DNA of 64,000 nucleotides from Telopea speciosissima (Eukaryota; Streptophyta; Magnoliopsida; Proteales; Proteaceae), in NCBI RefSeq assembly GCF_018873765.1, contig NC_057924.1:6386001-6450000 (forward strand), read 5' to 3'. The notes under the pieces are model-generated. The model had not been told where the DNA came from. It made no database searches and worked only from the letters and a program-made list of their open reading frames with translations. A program made the position numbers and the translations under genes. Below are positions 24,557 through 35,728 of the stretch, one piece after another. Positions within the stretch are counted from its first letter, which is position 1. Every line of letters begins with the position of its first letter.

Positions 24557-26487
24557 ATGGCGGATTCTAAGCGTAACCCAGAAATTTCACTCCTCCTACT
24601 ACTACTTCTAGCTACTCTTTTGGCAATAACAGGTAAATTAAAAAATCCCAGTTCCCATCACTCCTTGTCAAGTAAAGCTTTCCTCTTTTTCCCATTTCTC
24701 TTGTGGGTTCATTGCAGCAGAAGCAGCAGGAGTAGTGGCAGAGTTGAAGAAGCAACAAAACTCGGACGACGAGCCTTTTGTGGGGTTAAACATCGGTACC
24801 GACGTCTCTAATATCTTATCTCCGGCGGACCTCGTTTCGTTTCTTCAATTGGAGAAAATCACCCATGTCCGCCTCTACGACGCCGACACCGATATCCTTC
24901 GAGCCCTCGCTCGCACCAAGATCCGCGTTATTGTTGGTGTACCCAATAACCAGTTGCTTGCCATCGGCTCATCCAACACCACCGCCGCCGCCTGGATCAA
25001 TCGCAATGTCGTGGCATTTTACCCGGAAACTTTAATCACCGGCGTTACAGTCGGCGATGAGGTTTTAACCACCATCCCATCCTCTGCTCCCCTTCTTGTC
25101 CCGGCGATTCAGTCCCTCTACAGTGCCCTAGTGGCTTCCAATCTCCAAAACAAGATCAAAATTTCGACTACCCATGCCGCATCTATTATACTCGACCCAT
25201 TTCCCCCATCTCAGGCCTTCTTTAACCAATCCCTCACATCGGTGATGCTACCCCTGCTTCAATTCCTGTCGACAACCGGTTCTCCTCTCATGATGAATCT
25301 GTATCCGTACTACGTGTTTATGGAGAACAAAGGGGTGGTGCCCCTGGACAGTACCCTGTTCAAGCCCTTGACGCCGTCCAAGGAGATGGTCGACCCTAAT
25401 ACCCTGCTTCACTATACCAATGTGCTGGACGCCATGATCGACGGGGCGTACTTCTCCATGAAGAACCTGAACATCACGAATGTGGAGGTTCTGGTGACGG
25501 AGACTGGGTGGCCGTCGAAGGGGGATTCCAAGGAACCTTACGCTACCATCGACAACGCAGACACCTATAATTCGAATCTGATAAAGCATGTGTTCGACCG
25601 CGGTGGAACGCCTCTGCATCCGGAAGTAACCTCGAGCATGTACCTATACGAGCTGTTCAACGAGGACCTGAGAGCGCCACCGGTGTCGGAGGCGAATTGG
25701 GGGTTGTTCTACGGTAACGGGTCGGCTGTGTATGTGCTTCATGTTTCGGGGAGTGGGACTTTCTTGGCGAACGATACGACGAACCAGACATACTGTGTGG
25801 TGATGGATAATGTGGATGCGAAGACATTGCAGGCGGCTCTGGATTGGGCGTGTGGTCCTGGGAGGGCTAATTGCTCCGAGATACAGCCTGGGGAGGCCTG
25901 TTATGACCCCAACAATGTGAAGAACCACGCTTCCTATGCCTTCGATAGCTACTACCAGAATCAGGGGAAGGCTTCAGGGTCTTGCGATTTCAAGGGCGTT
26001 GCTATGATCACCACCACTGACCCAAGTAAGCAAAAAATCCAGATGCATCATCGCTTAACTATGCTCTTTTTTTCTTCTTCTTTTTACTCAACATTTTACA
26101 CTGTAATCTTTGAGCTTGTCCCACCATCTCACCTTTGATTGATACAAAGTTACAAACCCAGGGTTTCTGACTTCTAAGTGTCCCTAAACTAAATAATGTC
26201 TCCTAATTACAAACTTGTATTCTCTTGTCTCAATTTAAAATGGAAAAACAGAATTTGCTGGGTGATAAAGGGTTCGAATTGATCCAATTAGGCTAAAGTA
26301 GTGTAGTAGAGTCTCTGAGTCAGACATTAACATAGGACCTGAATAAGACATTAACATAGGGACTTGACTTCATTATGTGGTTGGCAGGTCATGGGAGCTG
26401 TATTTTTCCTGGAAGGTGAGCAAAGCTGCGTCCCTACCCTCTCTCTGTTTAGTATTGATTCTTTCACTCACCCTCATTGTTTAAAGT

Positions 26488-26518
<31 letters not shown>

Positions 26519-27157
26519 TTGTGTGGCGAGTGTCTATGTTCCCTAGACTGTTATGGACCATTGGAATTTGAAGTGATGGTAACCTTTTACAGAGGGCAGC
26601 TTAGGTTGTCGTCTTAAGAATATGGAGCTTTGGTTGATGGGATATTTTGATGCTATATGACCATTAAGTGTACTACTGTGTGTCCGTTTCTCCTTGTGAA
26701 GAATCCTTTGGGCTGAAATCTTCTTGTGATGCTTCGAATACTGGATTTAAACCCACCCACCCACACACACAATGCACAAATCCTTGATTCAGAGTTCACG
26801 AGGGCTACAATTTCATATACAGAAGTACACTTGTGAGTCTGTGATCTATCTAAATTCTCCCATCAATGATCCATCTCTCTCAAGTGTCTTTCAGTAATTA
26901 GGTACAAGTGGTTCTTTCTTTTCTCTGTTTCACTTGTGATGTGTATACATTGTTGCAGTAAGAAGGTAAGCAACAAGACAAAAGCTGTAAGCAGTGGGAA
27001 CACCACGGACACAAGTGGTGCAGAGATGTTAAGATGGTCTTTCATCAAAAGGGGTGAGAGCTTATCAACTTCTCTGTTGGGTTTATTGGTTCCCTTGTTA
27101 TTTATCATCTTCTTCATCTACGACGGCACCACCACAACTACCATAATCATGGGGTGA
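24557..27157 (+). CDS. Glucan endo-1,3-beta-glucosidase, GH17 with X8/CBM43, GPI-type
   Basis: Cuts beta-1,3-glucan (callose) at the cell surface or cell wall. Exons 24557-24632, 24718-26025, 26388-26415 and 26959-27157 join in frame into about 536 residues. A Leu-rich signal peptide (residues 1-25) is followed by the GH17 barrel (about 45-365) with the acid Glu140 in VTVGDEV and the nucleophile Glu287 in VTETGWPS. The X8/CBM43 domain (about 384-470) has the expected cysteines (C385, C404, C411, C420, C448 and one in HGSCIFPG). A Ser/Thr linker leads to a hydrophobic tail (LLGLLVPLLFIIFFIY), typical of a GPI-anchor signal, though nine mostly Thr/Ile residues follow it. The 28-base third exon completes the X8 domain. 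This layout matches the Arabidopsis E13 group (At1g11820, At1g66250, At2g01630), recalled not searched. Confidence 0.95.
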
Positions 27158-28408
27158 GGCAATTACGCGAAAGCAAAGGGAAAAAGCTTTCCTTCTTTAC
27201 AAGAGTGATTGATGATGAAGAAGAAGATTGTTTAAGTGTGGATGCACAGTGCTCACCATTGATGTTCCATGGGTCCCCTCCTGAAAGGCACATACTTAAA
27301 GAGTGTTTTAAATACAGGAACTGAGTGCACAAGGAAAGGGGTGACAAGGAGAAAAGAAAAGAATGTAATTGTTTGGTTCCTTTTTGGGTCCTTTTTTTGT
27401 TTTTGTTTAGTGAAAGATGTGGTGTATCTACCTGTAATAAAAGAATAGTTGATTTTTTCAATTATTTCAACAAGAAGTTACTCAATTGAGCCAAATTTTC
27501 TATTCGATTTGGCCATACAGAGAAGTCAATTTTTTTAATGGAAATTCTGGAATTGATGAATTTTACAGATAAATGTTTCCAATAGACAAACTCACATGCA
27601 CCCGTTCTTGAAATTCTCTTTAACTTTTGTGGACAAGGACAATCGTATCCCCAAAAAAAAGAAAAAAAACCAACAATAGCATGGATTTGTGATTGTAGAA
27701 GGTCGAAGCAGATGATGGTATATGGAACCATTATTTGATGCTTAGAACTATAGCTAGATGGTTGCTAGTCAGTAGACTCATGAGCAGGGTTTTCAAATCA
27801 AGAATTCCAATTCTGGACAAAATCAATCAGAATCGATCACGGAGCTGCCGGAATCAACCAAGATTGGGTGTAATCTTCAAAAAGCTGTACAGGGTTTTGA
27901 ATTGCCCAATCAAATTCAATTTTTTAGTACCCTGGTCTTGAGTTATTCTTCTATCCCCAAAAAAAAGTCATGAGTTATTCAATCTTCACTGTTAAAACTG
28001 CATATCTTCTATCATCATTTCTTCATGTGGGAGTGACTATATTGCCTGACTGATATCACTGCAACTATATTCTTCAAACTACACATCTATCAAATTTTGA
28101 ACTGTCTTGGCCTTCTTTTGAAACATGTAATACTATTCCGGAAAGAGGCTCCTCCAATGTGTTGAGACAACCACAAAAAGCCCACAAAGCCCCTTTTTTC
28201 CCCTTACAAAAGTCATCACCTTTCTCTCTCATACCATTGTGCTGTTGTTTATTATTACTACTCTCAAAATTCAACTTTACATTCCCTTGCATCAAGAATA
28301 TGTTGCTTTACAATCACAACAGGAAGCCAATGTACAAAGCCCTTTTAGGGTGTTTTTGGTTGGCAAAGAAAATAAAGTAAAATTTTGAAAAAGAAGAGAG
28401 AGAGAGAG
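27158..28408. other. 3' flank of GH17 gene and intergenic
   Basis: AATAAA-like signals occur near 27436. 27790-27930 has degenerate AATCGGAAT-type repeat words. No gene seen. Confidence 0.45.
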
Positions 28409-28519
28409 ACAGCTCCTGCCATTGTAGGGTCTGGGAGGGTCATAATATATGTAGTTTTACTCTCGCTTTGTGGAGAGACTCTTTCTTAACTCAAACCAGC
28501 AACCACTGGGTCGCAATGG
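28409..28519 (-). mobile_element. Au-type SINE, degenerate
   Basis: On the minus strand it reads CATTGCGACCCAGTGGTTGC, TGGTTTGAGTTAAG (decayed B box), then CTACATATATTATGACCCTC and CCAGACCCTACAATGGCAGG, in the same order as the Au SINE body. The 3' T tract is replaced by a pyrimidine-rich run. Confidence 0.6.
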
Positions 28520-29307
28520 AGGTAAATTATTCGCCATATGCTATTCATATTAATCTGCAGATGAACTCTTGTACATGTCATACACATGCTCAGTTCTAGA
28601 TTTTAATGACGAATAGACATGCTTCTCCGTCAAGGTTTAAAAGCTCTGAATCGGATACTAGTCATCCATCGATTTCGATTCAAATCGGCAAGAATCCACC
28701 TAATTCAATTAGACTCAGTACATGCAGAATCGGGTCATTCAGAATCAACAGAGTTGAAATGGTTGATTTCGATTCGATGTTTCAAACATGTGCTCTGCTG
28801 CTCAAGATCCACAACTAAATTTTAGAGTGGAAAACATACCAAGGTATGTAAATGGTGCAAAATTAGAGTAGATGCAGCAACTGTAAGTTCAAACCTGATT
28901 AGTGTACTAGTTAAATGAATGTGATTGAAATCTAAGTGATATATCCTTTATCCATCTAATTTTGATCCACCAATGATTTGAATAAATGAATATGAAACTA
29001 TCTATATAAATTTGGTTCTTAATCACTGTTTCCTTTTCTTAATAAATAAAAATTAAAAACATATAGGAATGCATAATTTTTATCCAATGAAAAGGTAGAT
29101 AAATGTAGAATTTGTTAGTCATGTTAAGCTTATATTATCAAGTAATCATCTGTAATTTTAGATTTTAATCATAGCAAATGTATCTAAGTTCAAATTCTTA
29201 TTGTAATTAACATTTGGATACTTAAAATTAAGTATCTGAACTCGTATATAATAATTATCTACATAAATCCATCGTTTCTTATTTCGATTTTTAATTACAT
29301 CCCTATA
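28520..29307. other. Intergenic, AT-rich
   Basis: 28619-28760 carries AATCGG/GATTCG repeat words that leave two frames open by chance. No gene supported. Confidence 0.45.
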
Positions 29308-29455
29308 CACTTCTGTCTCCTCCCCCCCCCCCCCCCCCCCCCACCACACTTGTGATTTTTTTTTAAAAAACACACACATATACATCCCTAGACACTTCTG
29401 TCCCCCCCCTCCCCTCCCCTCCCCTCCCCTCCCCTCCCACCACAAATATTTTTTT
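29308..29455. repeat. Duplicated block with C-tract and (CCCCT)n
   Basis: ACATCCCTA.ACACTTCTGTC occurs twice, followed first by about 21 C bases and then by a CCCCT repeat, each ending in ACCACA. Both tracts could form i-motif or G-quadruplex structures and are prone to length errors in sequencing. Confidence 0.85.
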
Positions 29456-29570
29456 CAAAAGATATGACACTTTTTGGCATATGAGCTAAATTCACATATT
29501 TTTAAATCAGATCATAGAATATATGGTTTAATATATAACATATTGATGGGCATCTTGAAAAAGAATGCTA

Positions 29571-29746
29571 ACCGGTCGTTGGGCGCAACGTGAAACTGTG
29601 CCCAGAGTCCAGACATAGCCCAACATGAAAAGACCGGTGCATTCTTGGGAAAGGCGGAAAGGACCAAGGGTGCGCCAATCTTTTCGCATTGGGTTGTGTC
29701 TGGGCATAGGTACATGTTGAGGTACAACACTGGTTAGCGTTCTTTC
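29571..29746. mobile_element. MITE, family B
   Basis: The arms AAGAATGCTAACCGGTCGTTG and, inverted, AAAGAACGCTAACCAGTGTTG close a hairpin. Family words GTCTGGGCATAGG and AAAAGACCGGTGCA lie within. Confidence 0.65.
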
Positions 29747-29762
29747 TCTCTAATTTTTATTA

Positions 29763-29939
29763 GGGAAAAGGTTCTTTGTCCGGGAGTGTGGCCTACACCA
29801 GCACTCCCATGAGTCTATCTCTCTCCTCCCCATGTGAAAAGACACCTCTGTCCCCTTGTTTTAAGGAGGAGAGAGATAGACATGGGAGTGCTGGTGTAGA
29901 CCACACTCCCGTACAGAAAACTGCTTCCCTTTTTATTAT
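29763..29939. mobile_element. MITE, family A, intact with 9-bp target duplication
   Basis: 177 bp. The ends read GGGAAAAGGTTCTTTGTCCG and, inverted, GGGAAGCAGTTTTCTGTACG, and the arms continue with GGAGTGTGG.CTACACCAGC. TTTTTATTA lies directly on both sides (29754-29762 and 29940-29948). Long inverted ends plus a 9-bp duplication mark a Mutator-like non-autonomous element. Arms are nearly identical, so insertion was fairly recent. Confidence 0.85.
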
Positions 29940-29948
29940 TAGTTGAAT

Positions 29949-30730
29949 ATATATTTGGACAGATACAAATATGCCCCATTTGTTTGACGGGAGGATGTGT
30001 GGGGAATGTTGTGGAGCTGGGTTTGACAATGTAATGAGTTGGAGAATAGGGGTGAGAATGTGAGATTTATATTTTTCCTATGTACAATAAACCAAAACCC
30101 TTTGTTTTTTGTAAGACTTTGGACAGCATAGATGTGGGATTTTCAAATGTCACATCAGTAGACAAAGCATTTAATGTTGTTCTTGAGCTTTTGTAGTTCA
30201 TCACCCCAAGTTAAACAAACAATGTTGGGGTGAGATTTTGAAGTACCATATCAACACTTTTCCACCCCAATTATCCCACTGCACTGAAGTCCTTGTCAAA
30301 CAAACGGACCCTTGACCTCAACACTCACTCTGGTGGTGATGTAGGTAGTCCTTTTCAAGCGGCTCTACAGCCTCTACTCCCAAATATTAGGTGTTTGACC
30401 GATATATATCAAAAACTCCCTTTAACCTAGCCCATACTATACTAGTCCAATCTAATACGGATATATATCCAGCCCCATTAGATACATAACAGAAACATTC
30501 CAATGATCCCCATCCCCATTTTTTTTTTTTTTTTTTTGGTTGACCATCCCCATATCCTGAATTAGGGTATTCCACGGATTTCCACTACCCATTAATCCAT
30601 TTCCATTACGCGTATCACAATTCTCAACATTAGAAGAGCCGAAAAAGCGGCAAATCCGATTTGAATGGCCTGGACTCCTCGGTTTTTTATCTTACTTTTT
30701 GGGTTTATAAAGGCTAAAAGAAAGTCGCCT
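29949..30730. other. Intergenic, upstream of the TDP2-like gene
   Basis: Contains a T run at 30520-30537 and no gene. The promoter of the TDP2-like gene is presumably in 30300-30730, but no clear TATA element stands out. Confidence 0.35.
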
Positions 30731-30836
30731 AGAAAGAATGTCCTTCTCAGTGAACAGTTCGACTGGTTTGCAGGTTGCTTTCTATTGGGTTTCTTCAAAA
30801 GCTCTAGAGAAAAGCTTTGCTTCTCGTTTCGGATTG

Positions 30837-33800
30837 ATGGCTTGGGCTTGCTCGAAGTGCACCTTCCTTAATCCTCCATCACAAACATTATCGTGCCAAA
30901 TTTGTCAATCTTCTTCTTCTTTAAATCCATCATCCTCCTCGCCTTCTCTTTCACCATTAACATGGTCTTGCAAGGCGTGTACTTTCTCCAACAAATTTGG
31001 CAGTACTAGCTGCGAAATATGCGGTACCAGACAAAAGGCTTCTTTCCTATCGAGATTAGAGGATTTTGATTCTCTAGGATCAGATGATGAATTGGGTTCC
31101 GAAGTGGGTTCTGTTTTCTTACCCTTGCAGCCCTGTAAGAGGAAAAATCAGGACACAGTTGAGATTGGTGATAGCTTTAGTGAATTGGGTAAGTTCCGAG
31201 GAGAAAAATCGTCTAGGCAATCAGAAACCGTCTCAGGTGAGCTTTTGTTCTTTTGTTTAATATTCATTCTAGTAAATACCCACTTGCCGCTTTCCCCCTC
31301 TTCTTGATACCATTCGTTTCTTTTGTAGTCCTCATTGGTTTCAGCTTTGTGTTTTCCCTGTTTAAAGTGTGTGAAATTGTTCCATTTTCTTTTGGTTCTT
31401 GCCTCTTTGTGTATTCTGTTCTGTTGTTTGGAGGGTTTTGTCCATTCAATGGTTTTGCCGATTTCCATTCTTAATCTTGTGCTCTGCTCTTGCTGGAACA
31501 TGATTGCATGTATGTATGCTTTTATTTTGCTTTATCCACGGATGTTATTATGATGAGTTCTATTTTATGAATTACTACAATGAGAATGTATCTATGATGA
31601 TCTTGAAACTTCACCATTGAAGATCTAACAACGTTGTGTGTGACTTCGTTATTGGTTCATTACTTATTATAGCTGTAGTATTTTCCGGTGGTCTTCCAAC
31701 TACGACTTAAGATGGATAAATCGACTTAGAAAGGTTGAAAATTTCTGAGCTTACATTGTTCTAATTTTCTAATCCCCACAGTACGTGCTGTATTACACTC
31801 CCGGCCCTTCCTTATCCTTTCCTTTTTCTAAGAACGTCATCAAACTAAACTTTGACGGGTGTTCTGTCATCTAGGATAATTTAGGAGTTGTCCGGAGTTG
31901 CAGAGTACACTCAGGGCCTATGGAGTTGTTGACTCGGTGGCAGTAGATAACCATGGTCTAAACTCTTTGGTTGCAGACTAAGTTATTTGTTGGGATTACA
32001 GTTGTTCTTAGTGGATGGAGACCTGCTAGCATGATTAGCTTGCCCATTTCTGGCCTTCTGGGGTTAGAAGCCCCTGGAGCTTACCTATTATGTCAGAGAT
32101 ATTTGCTCTTTGGTTTGTTGGAGGAATATCTTATTCATTTCAAGGTCACTACTATTACTTTAGTTTATAAGCAACCAATTGGGGTTCTAGAGAGAATGAA
32201 TGAATGTGAGGGCAGTACTAACAGTTCCTATTGCTACAATGGGCTCTTCTTATGCCTTTTCTTTTCCCTCCATGTTAATAAATTGTTATTAATAACAAAA
32301 TTGGGTTAACATGGTCTAAAATTACACTTGCTGACTTCCTGTGGTGATATATTTTTTTGTTTGGGAAGAAAATAACTTAAGCTAATAAAAACTGGAAAGA
32401 GCAAAAACATCCATAGTAGCACTGATCCTATCTCTTCTTGCCCTGGTAGCCAGATCATGGGAAAGAGAGATCAAACACCTATCCTGCTTTAAAATAGTTA
32501 TATTAATGAAGTCTTTGACGATATTCTTAATATCCGACAGAAATGTAATAATATCCCATGGCCATTTACCCATCTCCTGGTCCAGCAGTAGAACAATAAC
32601 TTGAGAATCAGTCCAAATGGTGACGGTTGTGATCCCTAACCGTCTTACTTCTTGCAACCCTATGAGAATTCACCTTGCTTCTGATTCCTGTGCACTCCTG
32701 TGGTGATAATTACTATGCAGATATTACACATCCTTTATCGTATAGCTGCTAAAACTGATAGGTGCAGTCTATGTTACCCAGACACTTAAAATCATGAACA
32801 GAAACCATGTCCAACAATTTGTGTAAGCCAATGAGAATGCTGTAAATATTTGCTATACCCAAGTTGTAGCAATTTCCGTGTCCAGTTAACATAGGGTGCA
32901 GCTAAGAAAGTGGAGAGTTCAGTATTGAGAGGCATCTAAATGGAAATTAGTAAGGCAACGGGGTCGTTTGAGTAGCTTAGTTTAGTGGTCAGATCATTTC
33001 CTATTAGCTTGGACTAGGACTAATTTAACTTGATTGGTCTTTTGTAGATACATTCTTGACTGTAATTATGTAGATAATTCAATCTAGCTGGTCAACAAGA
33101 ACCCTCTTTCTTTTATGAAATTAGGAGAGAGTGATGACTATTTTGTCCCCTGTTTTATTTTATCTATTTCTCTCACTCCCGATTTTCACTTTCTCTCTCA
33201 CCCCAGATTTTCCCTACCTTCAACCTTTGATTCCCATCCTTCCAAACCCACGATTACCGCTCCGATTTTCTACTTATCTCCCTCTCTCTCTCCTCCCAGA
33301 TTCGCCCATCCCTCAGCCACACACATCTTGATGTTGCCCAAAGGATTAAAATAGGGTGGATGAAGTGGAGAGGTGCAACCGGAATATTGTGTGATCGGCG
33401 TATCCCTTTAAAGCTGAAAGGAAGATTTTAAAGGACTGTCATTAGACCAGCCATGATGTAAGGGTCAGAATTCTGGGCTGTGAAGATGTGCCATATAAAT
33501 GGAGTTGCAAAGATGAGGATGTTGAGATGGATGAGTAGGAAAACTAGGAAGGATAAAGTAAGGAATGATCATATTAGAGCTGGGTTGGGAGTAGCTCCGG
33601 TACATGATAAACTTAGAGAGTCTCAATTGAGGCCTTTAGGGGCCCCAGTCCGGAAGAGCTACATGATCCCAATTGAGGGAACCAAAAAGAACCAGGGGCA
33701 GGCCCAAGATAACCTTAGGAGAAGCGGTGAAGAAAGACATGCTTAGGCCTTACTCCTAGTATGATATCACATAGAGCTGATTGGAGATCAAATATCTATG

Positions 33801-35728
33801 CAGTCAACCCCATTTAGTTGGACTTTGTTGTTGTGATGCTATTTTGTATTTACACCTCTTCAAGACCTAGAGCAGAATGTTGGGCAATTAAGAAGTGATA
33901 CATAGCTAAGAAGCGTTGATGCCCTAGAGTTTGTGTCGATGTTGTATGTCCCCCCCCCCTTTTGTATTTTAACTTTATTATATCGACACCCATGTTGTTG
34001 TGTCCATGTTGTTCCCCCCCCCCCCCCCCCCCTTTTACTAGATTTTTAATATATTGTCTCTCATTGGGTCCGTGTAGCCGACTCCATTAAGTTGGGATAA
34101 GGCTTGGATGTTGTTGTGGTAGTAATTTATGGTAGTTTTAGCTCATTTAGTAAGAGTGAAAACTCAACTGATGGGGTGAATGTTGGATGATTAGTTATCT
34201 TATAATTAAAGATGATTTCTTGTAGATCATATAAAACTGCCTACAACTGCTTGAGACATGATTATTGCTGTTTTGGAATTTTTCATCATGGAGTGTTGCA
34301 TGAATGGCAGTGGACATAAATCAGGATGCTCGTGTTAGTACATTAAAGGTTTTGAGTTATAATGTTTGGTTCCGAGAAGACCTGGAGATGCATAAGAGGA
34401 TGAAAGCACTTGGGGATCTCATTCAACAGCATTCCCCGGACCTCATCTGTTTCCAGGTTTTGCTATTCCCTTTTCAAGTTATTTAAGTTCCTAGGAAATT
34501 TGTTTTATGCTTCTTTTTTATTTTAACTTTTACAAGTTTTATTTTCCAGGAAGTCACACCCAATATCTATGACATTTTTCAGCATGCAAGCTGGTGGAAA
34601 GTTTACACTTGTTCAGTCCCAAGTGAGATGGCAAACACAAGACCATATTTCTGCATGCAGGTAATTTTCTGATCCCCTTCTCATCTTTGTGCATTCTTTT
34701 CATGTTTAGCTTACTGTTCCTTGACCAGCTTGTTCTATATGGCAGTATGCAACTATGCATGCAATGGATCAGGATCATCCATTTATTGTTTAGCACTAGG
34801 TAGATCACTAGTGTCAAAGTTGACTGAATCTGATGGTACTAGCTTTCTATTTGACAATGCTGACCATCTGTTCCATTACATTCTTTTCAGCGGTCATAAT
34901 GTTAAGCTGATACATTTGGCTTGTGTCCATACATTAAAATAAACAACATTTTTCTTCATGATGCCTTCCGTTATTTTGATGGTTTTCCTTGGCTTGCTTT
35001 GTGGGTTTCAGTTTATCGGGATCCCTATAAATTTGGACATCTAGTTAAGCTTTTATTTCACACATCTTTATTATTATTTTTTTAATATTTTTTTGCAAGA
35101 TTTTAGTTCATGCAATTGTAACTTACTGTCTAAAACTTATTTGCAGTTAAGTAAACTACCCATAAAATCCTTCAGCTGTAAACCCTTCAGAAACTCTATA
35201 ATGGGAAGAGAACTTTGTGTGGCTGAGATTGAAGTTGGGATGGGCAAACCCTTGATTCTTGCTACTAGTCACCTTGAGAGTCCCAGCCCTGCACCTCCTA
35301 AATGGGACCAGATGTTCAGCAAGGAGCGTGTTGTTCAGGCAAAAGAGGCAATTAACCTTCTCAAGGATGCTCCGAATGTAATATTTGGTGGTGACATGAA
35401 CTGGGATGACAAGTTGGATGGTGAATTTCCCTTACCTGAAGGGTGGGTGGATGCTTGGGTGGAACAAAGGCGTGGGGAGAATGGATGGACATATGATACC
35501 AAGTCCAACCGGATGCTGTCTGGTAACAGGACACTGCAGAAGCGATTAGACCGATTTTTGTGCAAGTTAAGTGATTTTAAAATAAGTGCAGTTGATATGA
35601 TAGGGATGGAAGCAATACCAGGACTGACTTATTCTAAGGAGAAAAAAGTGAGGAAAGAATTGCAGACATTGGTGCTCCCTGTTTTGCCTAGTGACCATTA
35701 TGGCTTACTCTTAACAATCAGCAACTAG
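30837..35728 (+). CDS. TDP2: Tyrosyl-DNA phosphodiesterase 2-like protein with two RanBP2/NZF zinc fingers
   Basis: Expected to remove topoisomerase II peptides from 5' DNA ends in the nucleus. Exons 30837-31236, 34311-34456, 34550-34660 and 35147-35728 join in frame into 412 residues. Two zinc fingers come first (C5, C8, C20, C23 and C45, C48, C59, C62), each with the W.C..CTF pattern. After an acidic linker, the Mg-dependent endonuclease/exonuclease/phosphatase domain has N151 (SYNVWF), E183 (FQEVTP), D302 and N304 (GGDMNW) and H403 (PSDHYG), matching human TDP2 N120, E152, D262, N264 and H351 in order and, for the first pair, in spacing. The frame is also open upstream to an ATG at 30738, which would add a 33-residue Ser/Lys/Arg-rich leader. 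I prefer 30837 because the finger starts at once. Intron 1 is 3,074 bp and full of LINE relics. Closest recalled relative is Arabidopsis At1g11800. Confidence 0.93.
31800..31930 (+). pseudogene. L1-type LINE RNase H relic
   Basis: Within TDP2 intron 1, the plus strand reads [11 protein letters not shown], a stop, then DNLGVVR. This resembles the start of the RNase H domain of plant L1-type LINEs (KLNFDG...). The fragment is broken by a stop and has no neighbouring reverse transcriptase. Confidence 0.5.
32382..32720 (-). pseudogene. L1-type LINE RNase H relic, opposite strand
   Basis: In TDP2 intron 1 the minus strand reads ESEAR, a stop, [22 protein letters not shown] and more, ending with ARRDRISA. 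This is the middle and end of a plant LINE RNase H domain, including the WTDS catalytic-Asp motif. A stop codon interrupts it. It runs opposite to the relic at 31800, so the two may come from different insertions or a rearranged one. Confidence 0.65.
33350..33840 (+). pseudogene. RTE-clade LINE 3' fragment (reverse transcriptase C-terminus and tail)
   Basis: Within TDP2 intron 1. The frame reads [15 protein letters not shown], a stop, then [19 protein letters not shown] and APVRKS, the C-terminal signature of plant RTE-type LINEs, and ends in the tail CAACCCCATTTAGTTGG. Stops at several points show it is dead. It is in the same orientation as the host gene. Confidence 0.85.
34014..34115 (+). 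mobile_element. Isolated RTE-type 3' tail beside a C-tract
   Basis: GTAGCCGACTCCATTAAGTT and GGGATAAGGCTTGGATGTTG follow a run of about 18 C bases. It is the same tail as at 33800, without the coding part, so either a very short RTE insertion or a SINE that shares the tail. Confidence 0.6.

Noticed and set aside
25248-25928. Minus-strand frames of 94-123 codons
   Set aside because: Antisense shadows of the GH17 coding exon.
33480-33746. Plus-strand frame as a host protein with basic motif [11 protein letters not shown]
   Set aside because: It is the reverse-transcriptase tail of an RTE LINE, with stops upstream and the LINE 3' tail downstream.
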